A stretch of 13,101 nucleotides of DNA. It comes from DATAFF01 sp036257595. Its GTDB lineage: Bacteria; Pseudomonadota; Alphaproteobacteria; Rhizobiales; Aestuariivirgaceae. Every line of letters begins with the position of its first letter. Positions within the stretch are counted from its first letter, which is position 1. Below are positions 1-5,524 of the stretch, in pieces. A model generated the notes under the pieces. The model was not told where the DNA came from, made no database searches, and worked only from the letters and a program-made list of their open reading frames with translations. The DNA lies in contig DATAFF010000098.1 of assembly GCA_036257595.1 (NCBI GenBank), positions 1 through 13,101 of the forward strand, read 5' to 3'. The position numbers and the translations under genes were made by a program.

Positions 1-130
1 ACGATTTACCTTAAGCCTTTACTAACCAACGCATTTTTGCCTGTCCGGGGGGTCTGGACGCGTTGGCGGCCGGTGGTCCGTTCGATAGAGTTGAAGGGAA
101 TCGGCGGCGCTATCTCCAAAGCCCGAGCAA

Positions 131-174
131 GCCTCGCGGTCACCGGGTCCGCCGCATTTCCCGGCCCGCGAGGC
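131..174. repeat. Hairpin 1 of a tandem pair upstream of the efflux operon
   Basis: A perfect 9-bp outer stem (GCCTCGCGG at 131-139, CCGCGAGGC at 166-174) encloses an inner 5-bp stem (CCGGG at 143-147, CCCGG at 160-164). The arms are seen directly. No T-run follows on either strand, so it is not a classical intrinsic terminator. It lies in the non-coding leader 1-250 and is separated by one base from a second, stronger hairpin. It could be a REP/BIME-like intergenic repeat or the structured end of a transcript from the left. Confidence 0.6.
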
Positions 175-175
175 T

Positions 176-228
176 GGCCGGTCCGGTCGGTCCGAGTGGC
201 CTCCTCGATTTGACCGACTGGACCGGCC
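176..228. repeat. Hairpin 2 of a tandem pair (17-bp stem)
   Basis: The arms are 176-192 and 212-228, 17 bases each, matching at 16 positions; the odd one is a G·U pair in a + strand transcript. The loop is 19 bases (193-211). The arms consist of repeated GGTCC/GGTCGG words. The structure ends 22 bases before the putative -35 box of the cecR-like gene. No U-tract follows. Its role is unknown: terminator of an upstream transcript, dispersed repeat, or protein-binding site. Confidence 0.6.
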
Positions 229-250
229 GCCTTTGCTTGCGTGCCGCGTC

Positions 251-278
251 TTGACAGCATTCAAACGCTTGTTTAAAT
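251..278 (+). promoter_or_regulatory. Putative promoter of the efflux operon
   Basis: A perfect -35 hexamer TTGACA lies at 251-256. The best -10 candidate is TTAAAT at 273-278 (16-base spacer; 4 of 6 consensus positions). Transcription would then start at about 284-287, on or next to the repressor ATG at 286. There is no Shine-Dalgarno sequence in front of that ATG, which fits a leaderless message. The -10 lies in the spacer of the inverted repeat at 259-291. Assignment is by eye only. Confidence 0.5.
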
Positions 279-291
279 CAAGCGTATGAAT
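259..291. promoter_or_regulatory. Operator-like inverted repeat over -10 box and start codon
   Basis: The left arm ATTCAAACGCTTG (259-271) and right arm CAAGCGTATGAAT (279-291) are inverted repeats matching at 12 of 13 positions, with a 7-base A/T spacer. The size and symmetry suit a TetR-family dimer site. It covers the putative -10 box and the ATG at 286-288, so binding would block RNA polymerase directly. By analogy with TetR regulators next to their targets, autorepression of the whole efflux operon is inferred. Confidence 0.65.
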
Positions 292-930
292 GATCAGCCC
301 GACACACGCACCAGGCTCCTCGAGGCGGGTCTCGACCATTTCGGCCGGGTCGGATTCGAAGGCGCCAACATCCGTGCCATCGCCGCCGCTGCCGGCGCCA
401 ATATCGCGGCGATCAACTACCATTTCGGCGGCAAGCGCGGCCTCTATCTCGCCGTTGCCAACCATATTGTCGAGGGCATCGCGGCGACCATCGGGCCGCT
501 CGCCGCGGAGATCATCGCCCTTGCCGCGCGTCCGCAGCTCACCCCGGCGGATGCCCGCGCCGCACTTCGCCAATTCGTCCGAACGGCCGGGCGGCTCCTC
601 GCCACCAGTCCCAAGGCCGAGCGCTGGGCGCGCTTTATCCTGCGCGAGCAGCTCGATCCGACCGACGCCTTCGATCTCATCTATGACGGGATCATGGGGC
701 GGATGCACCGCACGCTGACGGCGCTCGTCGCGGCGGTGCTCGAGCTCGATCCCGAATCCGAAACGGCACGCCTCGAGGCGTTCTCGCTGCTCGGCCAGGC
801 CATGGTTTTCCGATTCGCCCGCGCCGCCGTGCTCAAACGGCTCGATTGGCCGACGATCGGCGATGGCGAGGCCGACAAGATCGTCGCGCAGCTCGAACGG
901 GCGGTGGCACGGCTTGGAGTGCGGTCATGA
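286..930 (+). CDS. cecR: TetR-family repressor, CecR (YbiH)-like
   Basis: A 214-residue one-component repressor. The N-terminal TetR DNA-binding domain spans about residues 7-55, with the helix-turn-helix at about 25-47 and the hallmark stretch AAINYHFGGKRGLY near 41-54. The helical C-terminal part (about 80-205) fits the CecR/YbiH-type ligand domain (DUF1956). No other in-frame ATG or GTG start lies nearby. The ATG has no Shine-Dalgarno sequence and sits about where transcription should begin, so leaderless translation is likely. The gene overlaps the HlyD gene by ATGA and heads an efflux operon. In E. coli CecR controls ybhGFSR and affects sensitivity to cefoperazone and chloramphenicol; the ligand here is unknown. 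Autorepression is inferred from the inverted repeat on its start codon. The family call is firm; CecR orthology rests mainly on context and domain pattern. Confidence 0.88.
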   Translation: MNDQPDTRTRLLEAGLDHFGRVGFEGANIRAIAAAAGANIAAINYHFGGKRGLYLAVANHIVEGIAATIGPLAAEIIALAARPQLTPADARAALRQFVRTAGRLLATSPKAERWARFILREQLDPTDAFDLIYDGIMGRMHRTLTALVAAVLELDPESETARLEAFSLLGQAMVFRFARAAVLKRLDWPTIGDGEADKIVAQLERAVARLGVRS

Positions 931-1874
931 CCACCTTCCTCTGTTCGCTGGGCTTGCTCGCGGCCATCCTGCCGTTCTGTCCGCCGGCGATGCCGGTCCA
1001 CAACGGTTATATCGAGGGCGAGTATGTGCTGATGGCGCCGCGCGAGGCCGGACGCATCGAGCGGATGGCCGTGGTCGAGGGCCAGACCGTCAAGGCCGGC
1101 GACCTGCTGTTCAAGATCGACACCTCCGAGATCAGCCGTCAGGTCGATGCCGCCAAGGCCAGGCTTGCCCAGGCCGAGGCGCAGCTTGCCGATCTCGAGA
1201 CCGGCGAGCGGCGCGAGGAGCTGGCAGTGCTCGAGGCGGCGCTTGCCGCTCAGGAGGCAGCACTGGCCGATGCCAACCGGGTGATGGCGCGCCAGAAGGA
1301 TCTTTACGAGCGCCGGGTGGTGTCCAAGGCAGCGCTCGATGATGCCACCGCCAAGCGGGATTCCGCTGAAGCGCTGACCCAGCAGGCGCGCCGTCGGATC
1401 GAGGTCGCCAAAATGCCGGCGCGCGGCCGGGCGATCGATGCGGCGCGCCAGCATGTCGAGTCGGCGCGTGCCGATGTCGCGCAGATGAGCTGGCGCGAGT
1501 CGCAGTTCGAGGTGAAGGCGCCGGCCGATGCGGTGGTCGACCGGGTGTTTCGCCGCGAGGGCGAGATGGCGGCATCCGACAAGCCGGCGCTCCAGCTTCT
1601 GCCGCCGGGAAATCGCAAGGTCCGCTTCTTCGTCAATGAGCAGGAGCGATCGTCCTTCGCGCCCGGCACGATCGTCAAGGTATCCTGCGATGGCTGCCCC
1701 GACACCCTCGAGGCCACCGTGAGCCGGGTTGCCAGCCAGGCGGAGTTCACGCCGCCGGTGATTTACAGCGTCGAGAGCCGCGACAAGCTGGTCTATGCCG
1801 TCGATGCGCGGCCCGACGCGCGCTCCGGTGCGACGCTCCATCCCGGTCAGCCGGTCGATGTGAGGCTCCAATGA
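927..1874 (+). CDS. HlyD/YbhG-type periplasmic membrane-fusion protein
   Basis: A 315-residue adaptor expected to link the inner-membrane ABC exporter to an outer-membrane channel. One N-terminal hydrophobic segment (about 4-20) anchors or exports it. The first lipoyl-like half (about 27-66, with PREAGRIERMAVVEGQTVKAGDLLF) is followed by a long Ala/Glu/Arg-rich coiled coil (about 67-190), the second lipoyl half (about 193-215), and a beta-barrel region (about 228-315) containing FTPPVIYSVESRDKLVYAVDARPD. The start at 927 is chosen because ATG overlaps the repressor stop (ATGA) and GGAG lies 7 bases upstream; the longer frame from 846 would run 27 codons into the repressor gene. The end overlaps the ATPase start by ATGA. 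E. coli YbhG is the closest known analogue by layout. No outer-membrane TolC-like gene is in the window. Confidence 0.9.
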   Translation: MTTFLCSLGLLAAILPFCPPAMPVHNGYIEGEYVLMAPREAGRIERMAVVEGQTVKAGDLLFKIDTSEISRQVDAAKARLAQAEAQLADLETGERREELAVLEAALAAQEAALADANRVMARQKDLYERRVVSKAALDDATAKRDSAEALTQQARRRIEVAKMPARGRAIDAARQHVESARADVAQMSWRESQFEVKAPADAVVDRVFRREGEMAASDKPALQLLPPGNRKVRFFVNEQERSSFAPGTIVKVSCDGCPDTLEATVSRVASQAEFTPPVIYSVESRDKLVYAVDARPDARSGATLHPGQPVDVRLQ

Positions 1875-2773
1875 ACGTTATCGAGGTGAAAGGGCTGACC
1901 AAGAGCTTCGGCGGTCGGGTGGTGGTGGACCATATCGATCTCGCGGTGGCTGAAGGGGAGATCGTCGGCTTCCTCGGGCCTAATGGCAGCGGCAAGACCA
2001 CGACCATCCGCATGCTGTGCGGTCTGTTGAGTCCGGATGCGGGGCAGGGCACCTGCCTCGGACTCGACATCCTGACGGAGAGCGACCGGATCAAGCTCCA
2101 GGTCGGCTATATGACGCAGCGCTTCTCCTTCTACGAGGACCTGACGATCAGGGAGAATCTCGAATTCGTGGCGCGGCTTTATCGGCTGAAGCCGGTCCGC
2201 GAGCAGGTCGATCGCACGCTCGAGCGCCTCGGCCTCACCAAGCGGCAGGATCAGCTTGCCGGCACGCTGTCGGGCGGCTGGAAGCAGCGGCTGGCGCTCG
2301 CCGCCTGCATCATGCATGCGCCGAAGCTGCTGCTGCTCGATGAGCCGACAGCCGGTGTCGATCCCAAGGCGCGACGGGAATTCTGGGACGAGATCCATGC
2401 GCTGTCCGGCCAGGGTCTGACGGTGCTGGTGTCGACCCACTATATGGACGAGGCCGAGCGCTGCCACCGCATCGTCTATATCTCGGCGGGACGGATCATC
2501 GCCCGGGGCACGGTGGACGAGGTGATCGACAGCTCCAATCTCACCACCTGGCTGGTCGAAGGAACGGGACTCGCCGCCCTCGCCGATGACCTCCGCGATA
2601 TTCAGGGCATCGATCAGGTCGCGTCGTTCGGCAACACGCTGCATGTCGTCGGGCGCGACGAGCAGGCGCTGGCCGCCGCGATCGCACCGTTCCGGGCACG
2701 CTCCGACCTCGCATGGCACAAGGGAGAGACCAGCCTCGAGGACGTGTTCATCCAGCTCATGGACCGCCGATGA
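1871..2773 (+). CDS. ABC transporter ATP-binding protein (YbhF-like, single domain)
   Basis: A 300-residue nucleotide-binding subunit that powers the ABC-2 exporter at the inner membrane. All motifs are intact: Walker A GPNGSGKTT (36-44), Q-loop Gln 83, signature LSGGW (133-137), Walker B LLLLDEP (153-159) and switch His 190. The tail (about 215-300) is the accessory domain common in ABC-2 ATPases and ends with the usual SLEDVFIQL. E. coli YbhF carries two ATPase domains in one chain; this protein has one and must dimerise. ATGA overlaps at both ends tie it to the HlyD gene before it and the permease gene after it, so subunit ratios are probably set by translational coupling. The substrate cannot be read from the sequence; drug or lipophilic-compound efflux is inferred from context. 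Confidence 0.93.
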   Translation: MNVIEVKGLTKSFGGRVVVDHIDLAVAEGEIVGFLGPNGSGKTTTIRMLCGLLSPDAGQGTCLGLDILTESDRIKLQVGYMTQRFSFYEDLTIRENLEFVARLYRLKPVREQVDRTLERLGLTKRQDQLAGTLSGGWKQRLALAACIMHAPKLLLLDEPTAGVDPKARREFWDEIHALSGQGLTVLVSTHYMDEAERCHRIVYISAGRIIARGTVDEVIDSSNLTTWLVEGTGLAALADDLRDIQGIDQVASFGNTLHVVGRDEQALAAAIAPFRARSDLAWHKGETSLEDVFIQLMDRR

Positions 2774-3909
2774 ACGCTGCCCGGCGGTTCTCGCTCGCCC
2801 GCACCATGGCGATCTTCCTCAAGGAGCTGATCCAGATGCGGCGCGACCGGCTGACGCTGGCGATGATGGTCGGCATCCCGATCGTCCAGCTCGTGCTGTT
2901 CGGCTTCGCCATCAACACCGATCCGAAAGAGCTGCCGTCCTATGTCAAGGTCGAGGAATCGAGCCGCTTCTCGCGGGCGCTGCTCGCCGGGCTGGTCAAT
3001 TCCGGCTATTACCGCATCGATGGCAGCGTGGCGACGGACGCAGCTGGCGAGCAGTTGCTGCAGGACGGCAAAGCCTCCTTCGTGGTGACCATCCCGGCGG
3101 GTTTCGAGCGCTCGATCCTGCGCGGCGAGACCGCCAAGCTGATCGTCGAGGCCGATGCCTCGGATCCAGCCGCGGCGTCCAATGCCATCGGCGCCCTCAA
3201 CGATATCGCATCCCAGAGTCTTGCCAGTGAGCTGACCGGCGCGCTGGCGCCGCGCCAGGAAGGTCCGGCGGTCGAGGTGGTGGTGCACCGCCTCTACAAT
3301 CCCGAGGGCATCACCCAATACAACATCGTGCCGGGACTGATCGGCACCATCCTCACCATGACGACGGTGCTGTCGACCGCACTGGCGCTGACGCGCGAGA
3401 GCGAGCGGGGGACGATGGAGAACCTGCTCGCCATGCCGGCGCAGCCGGCCGAGATCATGATCGGCAAGATCACCCCCTATATCGGTCTCGGCTTCGCCCA
3501 GGTGGCGGTCATCCTGCTGATGTCCAAGCTGGTGTTCCATGTGCCGATGGTTGGCTCTTTCGCGCTGCTCGCGCTTGGCCTGCTGCTGTTTATCGCCACC
3601 AATGTCACCGTCGGTTATCTGTTCTCGACGCTGGCCCGCAACCAGATGCAGGCGATGCAGATGACCTTCTTCTATTTCCTGCCGTCGCTCCTGCTGTCGG
3701 GCTTCATGTTCCCGTTCCGCGGCATGCCGGAATGGGCGCAATGGATCGGCGGCTTCCTGCCGTTGACGCATTTCTTGCGGGTGGTGCGCGGGGTGCTACT
3801 TAAGGGGGCACCGATGAGCTCGATCGCACCCGAGCTCGGAGCGATCCTGTTGTTCTTTTTTGGCGTAGCCGTGCTGACGCTGCTCAGGTTCCGGCGGACG
3901 CTGGATTGA
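2770..3909 (+). CDS. ABC-2 type permease (YbhS/YbhR-like)
   Basis: A 379-residue inner-membrane subunit. One membrane helix near the N-terminus (about 28-47) is followed by a large extracytoplasmic domain (about 50-183) and five more hydrophobic segments (about 186-206, 234-255, 262-283, 296-316, 355-373). The ABC-2 hallmark RESERGTMENLLAMPAQPAEIMIGK (about 209-233) is the coupling region after the second helix. The start at 2770 is the ATG overlapping the ATPase stop; the in-frame ATG at 2713 lies inside the ATPase gene. E. coli has two such permeases, YbhS and YbhR, whereas only one is present here, so a homodimer is likely. It ends the operon; the stop is 5 bases before a long inverted repeat shared with the convergent rpmG. 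Confidence 0.92.
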   Translation: MNAARRFSLARTMAIFLKELIQMRRDRLTLAMMVGIPIVQLVLFGFAINTDPKELPSYVKVEESSRFSRALLAGLVNSGYYRIDGSVATDAAGEQLLQDGKASFVVTIPAGFERSILRGETAKLIVEADASDPAAASNAIGALNDIASQSLASELTGALAPRQEGPAVEVVVHRLYNPEGITQYNIVPGLIGTILTMTTVLSTALALTRESERGTMENLLAMPAQPAEIMIGKITPYIGLGFAQVAVILLMSKLVFHVPMVGSFALLALGLLLFIATNVTVGYLFSTLARNQMQAMQMTFFYFLPSLLLSGFMFPFRGMPEWAQWIGGFLPLTHFLRVVRGVLLKGAPMSSIAPELGAILLFFFGVAVLTLLRFRRTLD

Positions 3910-3913
3910 GTGA

Positions 3914-3985
3914 GTAGCGAATAGTGAGTAGCAAATAGCAGGGGCCGAGCCTACCCTTCGCTATTCGCTATTCGCTATTCGCTAC
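3914..3985. repeat. TAG-heptamer inverted repeat between convergent genes
   Basis: The arms are 3914-3940 and 3959-3985, 27 bases each, with 23 matching positions and an 18-base loop (3941-3958). The right arm is made of four exact tandem copies of TTCGCTA (3957-3984), that is, TAGCGAA on the - strand. The left arm is a degenerate TAGYRAR version. The last CTA (3982-3984) is the rpmG stop codon, so the stop lies inside the stem. A 7-base unit containing TAG puts a stop in every frame after three units. The repeat fills nearly the whole gap between the permease and rpmG and may act as a two-way terminator, although neither side has a clear U-tract. Confidence 0.8.
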
Positions 3986-4152
3986 TTGATCTTCGTCTCC
4001 TTGAACTCGACGTGCTTCTTGGCGACCGGGTCGTATTTCTTGAACGATAGCTTCTTGTCGCCCTTGGTGCGCGAGTTCTTCGACGTGACATAGAAATAGC
4101 CCGTGCCGGCGCTCGACAGCAGCTTGATCTTCAATTTTGCGGCCTTTGCCAT
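3982..4152 (-). CDS. rpmG: 50S ribosomal protein L33
   Basis: A 56-residue basic protein of the large ribosomal subunit, beginning MAKAAKLKIKLLSS and ending KKHVEFKETKIK. The central GYFYVTSKNSRTKGDKK stretch and KKYDPVAKKHVEFKETKIK end are characteristic of bacterial L33. It has no Cys residues, so it is the zinc-independent form. GGAG lies 7 bases before the ATG. A TTGACA promoter sits between the NUDIX gene and rpmG, so it is probably transcribed on its own as well as by read-through. Its TAG stop is the first triplet of a heptamer repeat forming a long hairpin. Length matches the family. Confidence 0.96.
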   Translation of the reverse strand: MAKAAKLKIKLLSSAGTGYFYVTSKNSRTKGDKKLSFKKYDPVAKKHVEFKETKIK

Positions 4153-4179
4153 GGCTTATCTCCAGCGACGGACGGCGGG

Positions 4180-4208
4180 GTATTGCCCGGAACGCCGGCC
4201 GGTGTCAA
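4180..4208 (-). promoter_or_regulatory. Putative rpmG promoter
   Basis: On the - strand TTGACA (4203-4208) is a perfect -35 hexamer, followed after 17 bases by CAATAC (4180-4185) as a weak -10. It lies just after the NUDIX stop and would give a leader of roughly 20 bases containing the GGAG site. The strong -35 with a poor -10 is usual for housekeeping promoters of Alphaproteobacteria. Assigned by eye. Confidence 0.45.
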
Positions 4209-4223
4209 GTCGAGGCGCTCCGG

Positions 4224-4997
4224 TCAAATCGTATCATATTGCCAGGTGCGGCCGCGCCAATATTGGAAGGTCAGGGGCGCCGCCGGGTCAAATGGCGAGG
4301 GGGCGGCCAAGGCCATGTCGAGCCGGCGCAGAATATCCCGAGTGATCGAGGGAAGGTCGAGGTCGCGCGCCTCCTCGATCGTCACCCAATAGGGGTCGAG
4401 CAGCTCCTCGGAGGCGGCGCGTGCCGGCTCGTCGAGATTGACCGCAGCGCTCGCCTCGGCAATGAAAAACCGCGTGTCGAAGCGGCGCGGACGGCCGGGC
4501 GGCGTGATCGCCCTTGCGAACAGTCGCATCGCCGACAAGTCAGGCCGGTGGCCGGTCTCCAGGAAGGCCCGCCAAGTCGATGATCGGCTGGCCGGGCGCT
4601 GCTTGTTCGCGGCGCGTCCGATGATGATGCCGACTTCCTCGAAGGTCTCACGTATGGCGGCCATGGCAAGGCCGCGGGCGCGGGCCGGGGTCGCGGTGCC
4701 GCGCATTCTGGCCATCAGCTTGTCGCGCACCGCCGGGTCGAGATCGGCGATCGGCTCGACGCGGCAGTCGGCGGGGTCGACGCGCCCGCCCGGGAACACG
4801 AATTTGTTGGGCATGAAGGCGTGGGAGGCGTGGCGCCTGCCCATCAACACCCGCGGCTTTGCCGTGGCGTCGCGACGGACGATGATGAGGGTGGCGGCGT
4901 CGCGCGGACGCAGCGCCGTCCGTCCGGCATCAGGCGGCTTCAATCTGGTTGCCCTCGGGACGGCGCGGACCGGCCAGCGCGGCATATTCGAAGCCAT
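4224..4997 (-). CDS. NUDIX hydrolase, NUDT19-like
   Basis: Up to 257 residues. It should hydrolyse a nucleoside diphosphate linked to another moiety; the family resembles NUDT19/NUDT7-type CoA diphosphatases, but the substrate is not certain. The NUDIX signature is split, as in that family: FPGGRVD (68-74), then about 38 residues later AAIRETFEEVGI (113-124), which carries the metal-binding REXXEEXG core with Glu 117, 120 and 121. The C-terminal half has the RFDTRFFIAE and EELLDPYWVTIEEA stretches typical of the group. The ATG at 4997 overlaps the DUF983 gene by 68 bases and has no Shine-Dalgarno sequence. An ATG at 4985, or a TTG at 4943 preceded by GAGG, are possible starts; the domain begins after all of them. 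Cytosolic, in the topA-rnr block. Confidence 0.87.
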   Translation of the reverse strand: MASNMPRWPVRAVPRATRLKPPDAGRTALRPRDAATLIIVRRDATAKPRVLMGRRHASHAFMPNKFVFPGGRVDPADCRVEPIADLDPAVRDKLMARMRGTATPARARGLAMAAIRETFEEVGIIIGRAANKQRPASRSSTWRAFLETGHRPDLSAMRLFARAITPPGRPRRFDTRFFIAEASAAVNLDEPARAASEELLDPYWVTIEEARDLDLPSITRDILRRLDMALAAPSPFDPAAPLTFQYWRGRTWQYDTI

Positions 4998-5385
4998 GCA
5001 TGCGCAGCGCCCATTGCAGGGCGACGATCGCGCCCTTGATCCGCGGCAGGGTCACCAGCGTGAGCAGGAGCGCCAGCGGGATCCACAGGCTCACATGGAG
5101 GACGAGAGGCGGATGCCAGAGATGCTCGATGATGAGCGCCAGTGGCAGCACGACATGACCGACCAGGAACATGGCGAAATAGGGCGGCGCATCATCGGCG
5201 CGGTGATGATAGAACTCCTCGCCGCATTGGCTGCAGCTCTTCGCCACCTCGAGATAGGAGGAGAAGAGCGGGCCTTCACCGCAGTGCGGGCATTGACCAA
5301 AAAATCCGAGCCCGAGCGAGCGCCAGACGGGGCGGGCTTGCGCGCGCGGGTCGATTTTCAGGGAATCGGCGGTGGAGTGCGTCAT
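4930..5385 (-). CDS. DUF983 zinc-ribbon membrane protein
   Basis: A 151-residue protein of the DUF983 family; the function is not established. An N-terminal rubredoxin-like zinc ribbon carries CPHC (32-35) and CSQC (51-54), the four expected ligands, within the family motif GQCPHCGEGPLF. Two hydrophobic segments follow (about 69-88 and 96-114), then a short cytosolic tail. It lies 124 bases after rnr, across a long hairpin, and its 3' end overlaps the NUDIX gene. Placement between rnr and a NUDIX gene is common in Hyphomicrobiales, which suggests a linked role but does not define one. The ATG at 5385 lacks a clear Shine-Dalgarno sequence (the leader is pyrimidine-rich); no better start is visible. 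Length is usual for the family. Confidence 0.9.
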   Translation of the reverse strand: MTHSTADSLKIDPRAQARPVWRSLGLGFFGQCPHCGEGPLFSSYLEVAKSCSQCGEEFYHHRADDAPPYFAMFLVGHVVLPLALIIEHLWHPPLVLHVSLWIPLALLLTLVTLPRIKGAIVALQWALRMHGFEYAALAGPRRPEGNQIEAA

Positions 5386-5436
5386 TTGCGGAGAGTAACG
5401 CAGGCCTTTTTGTCCGATATTCCACCATCCGCCGCA

Positions 5437-5451
5437 GCGTCAGGATGACGC
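5437..5451. repeat. Short palindrome in the DUF983 leader
   Basis: GCGTCAGGATGACGC is a perfect 6-bp inverted repeat around a 3-base centre, 52 bases upstream of the DUF983 start and just outside the rnr hairpin. It may be a small operator or part of the transcript-end structure. Nothing else supports a function. Confidence 0.35.
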
Positions 5452-5460
5452 AAGCTTGGG

Positions 5461-5524
5461 GGCAGTCGGCATTAGGCAGTAGGCAATAGGAAAGAGCACT
5501 GCCTACTGCCTAACGCCGACTGCC
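5461..5524. repeat. TAG-heptamer inverted repeat at the rnr 3' end
   Basis: The arms are 5461-5485 and 5500-5524, 25 bases each, with 24 matches and a 14-base loop. The unit is TAGGCAG (TAGGCAG then TAGGCAA on the + strand; TAGGCAG twice on the - strand). The rnr stop TAG (5510-5512) and its last four codons lie inside the right arm, so the transcript would fold its own stop codon into a near-perfect stem. The design parallels the repeat at the rpmG end, but the sequence differs. It probably marks or protects the rnr transcript end; no U-tract is seen. Confidence 0.8.

Noticed and set aside
22..708. 228-codon open frame on the - strand
   Set aside because: It overlaps the leader hairpins and more than half of the firm TetR gene, has low-complexity Arg/Gly/Asp content, and matches no family I know.
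846..926. HlyD start at 846
   Set aside because: It would add 27 Arg/Gly-rich residues read from inside the repressor gene; ATG at 927 has GGAG and the ATGA overlap.
681..1871. 396-codon open frame on the - strand opposite the HlyD gene
   Set aside because: It is an antisense shadow of high-GC coding DNA; the + strand frame has clear HlyD features.
2614..3771. 385-codon open frame on the - strand opposite the permease
   Set aside because: Composition (Gln/His/Arg-rich) is typical of antisense frames, and it is opposite a permease with clear membrane helices and ABC-2 motif.
3957..3984. CRISPR or phase-variation tract
   Set aside because: Four 7-base units without spacers are not CRISPR, and the array lies after stop codons, so slippage would not switch a gene on or off.
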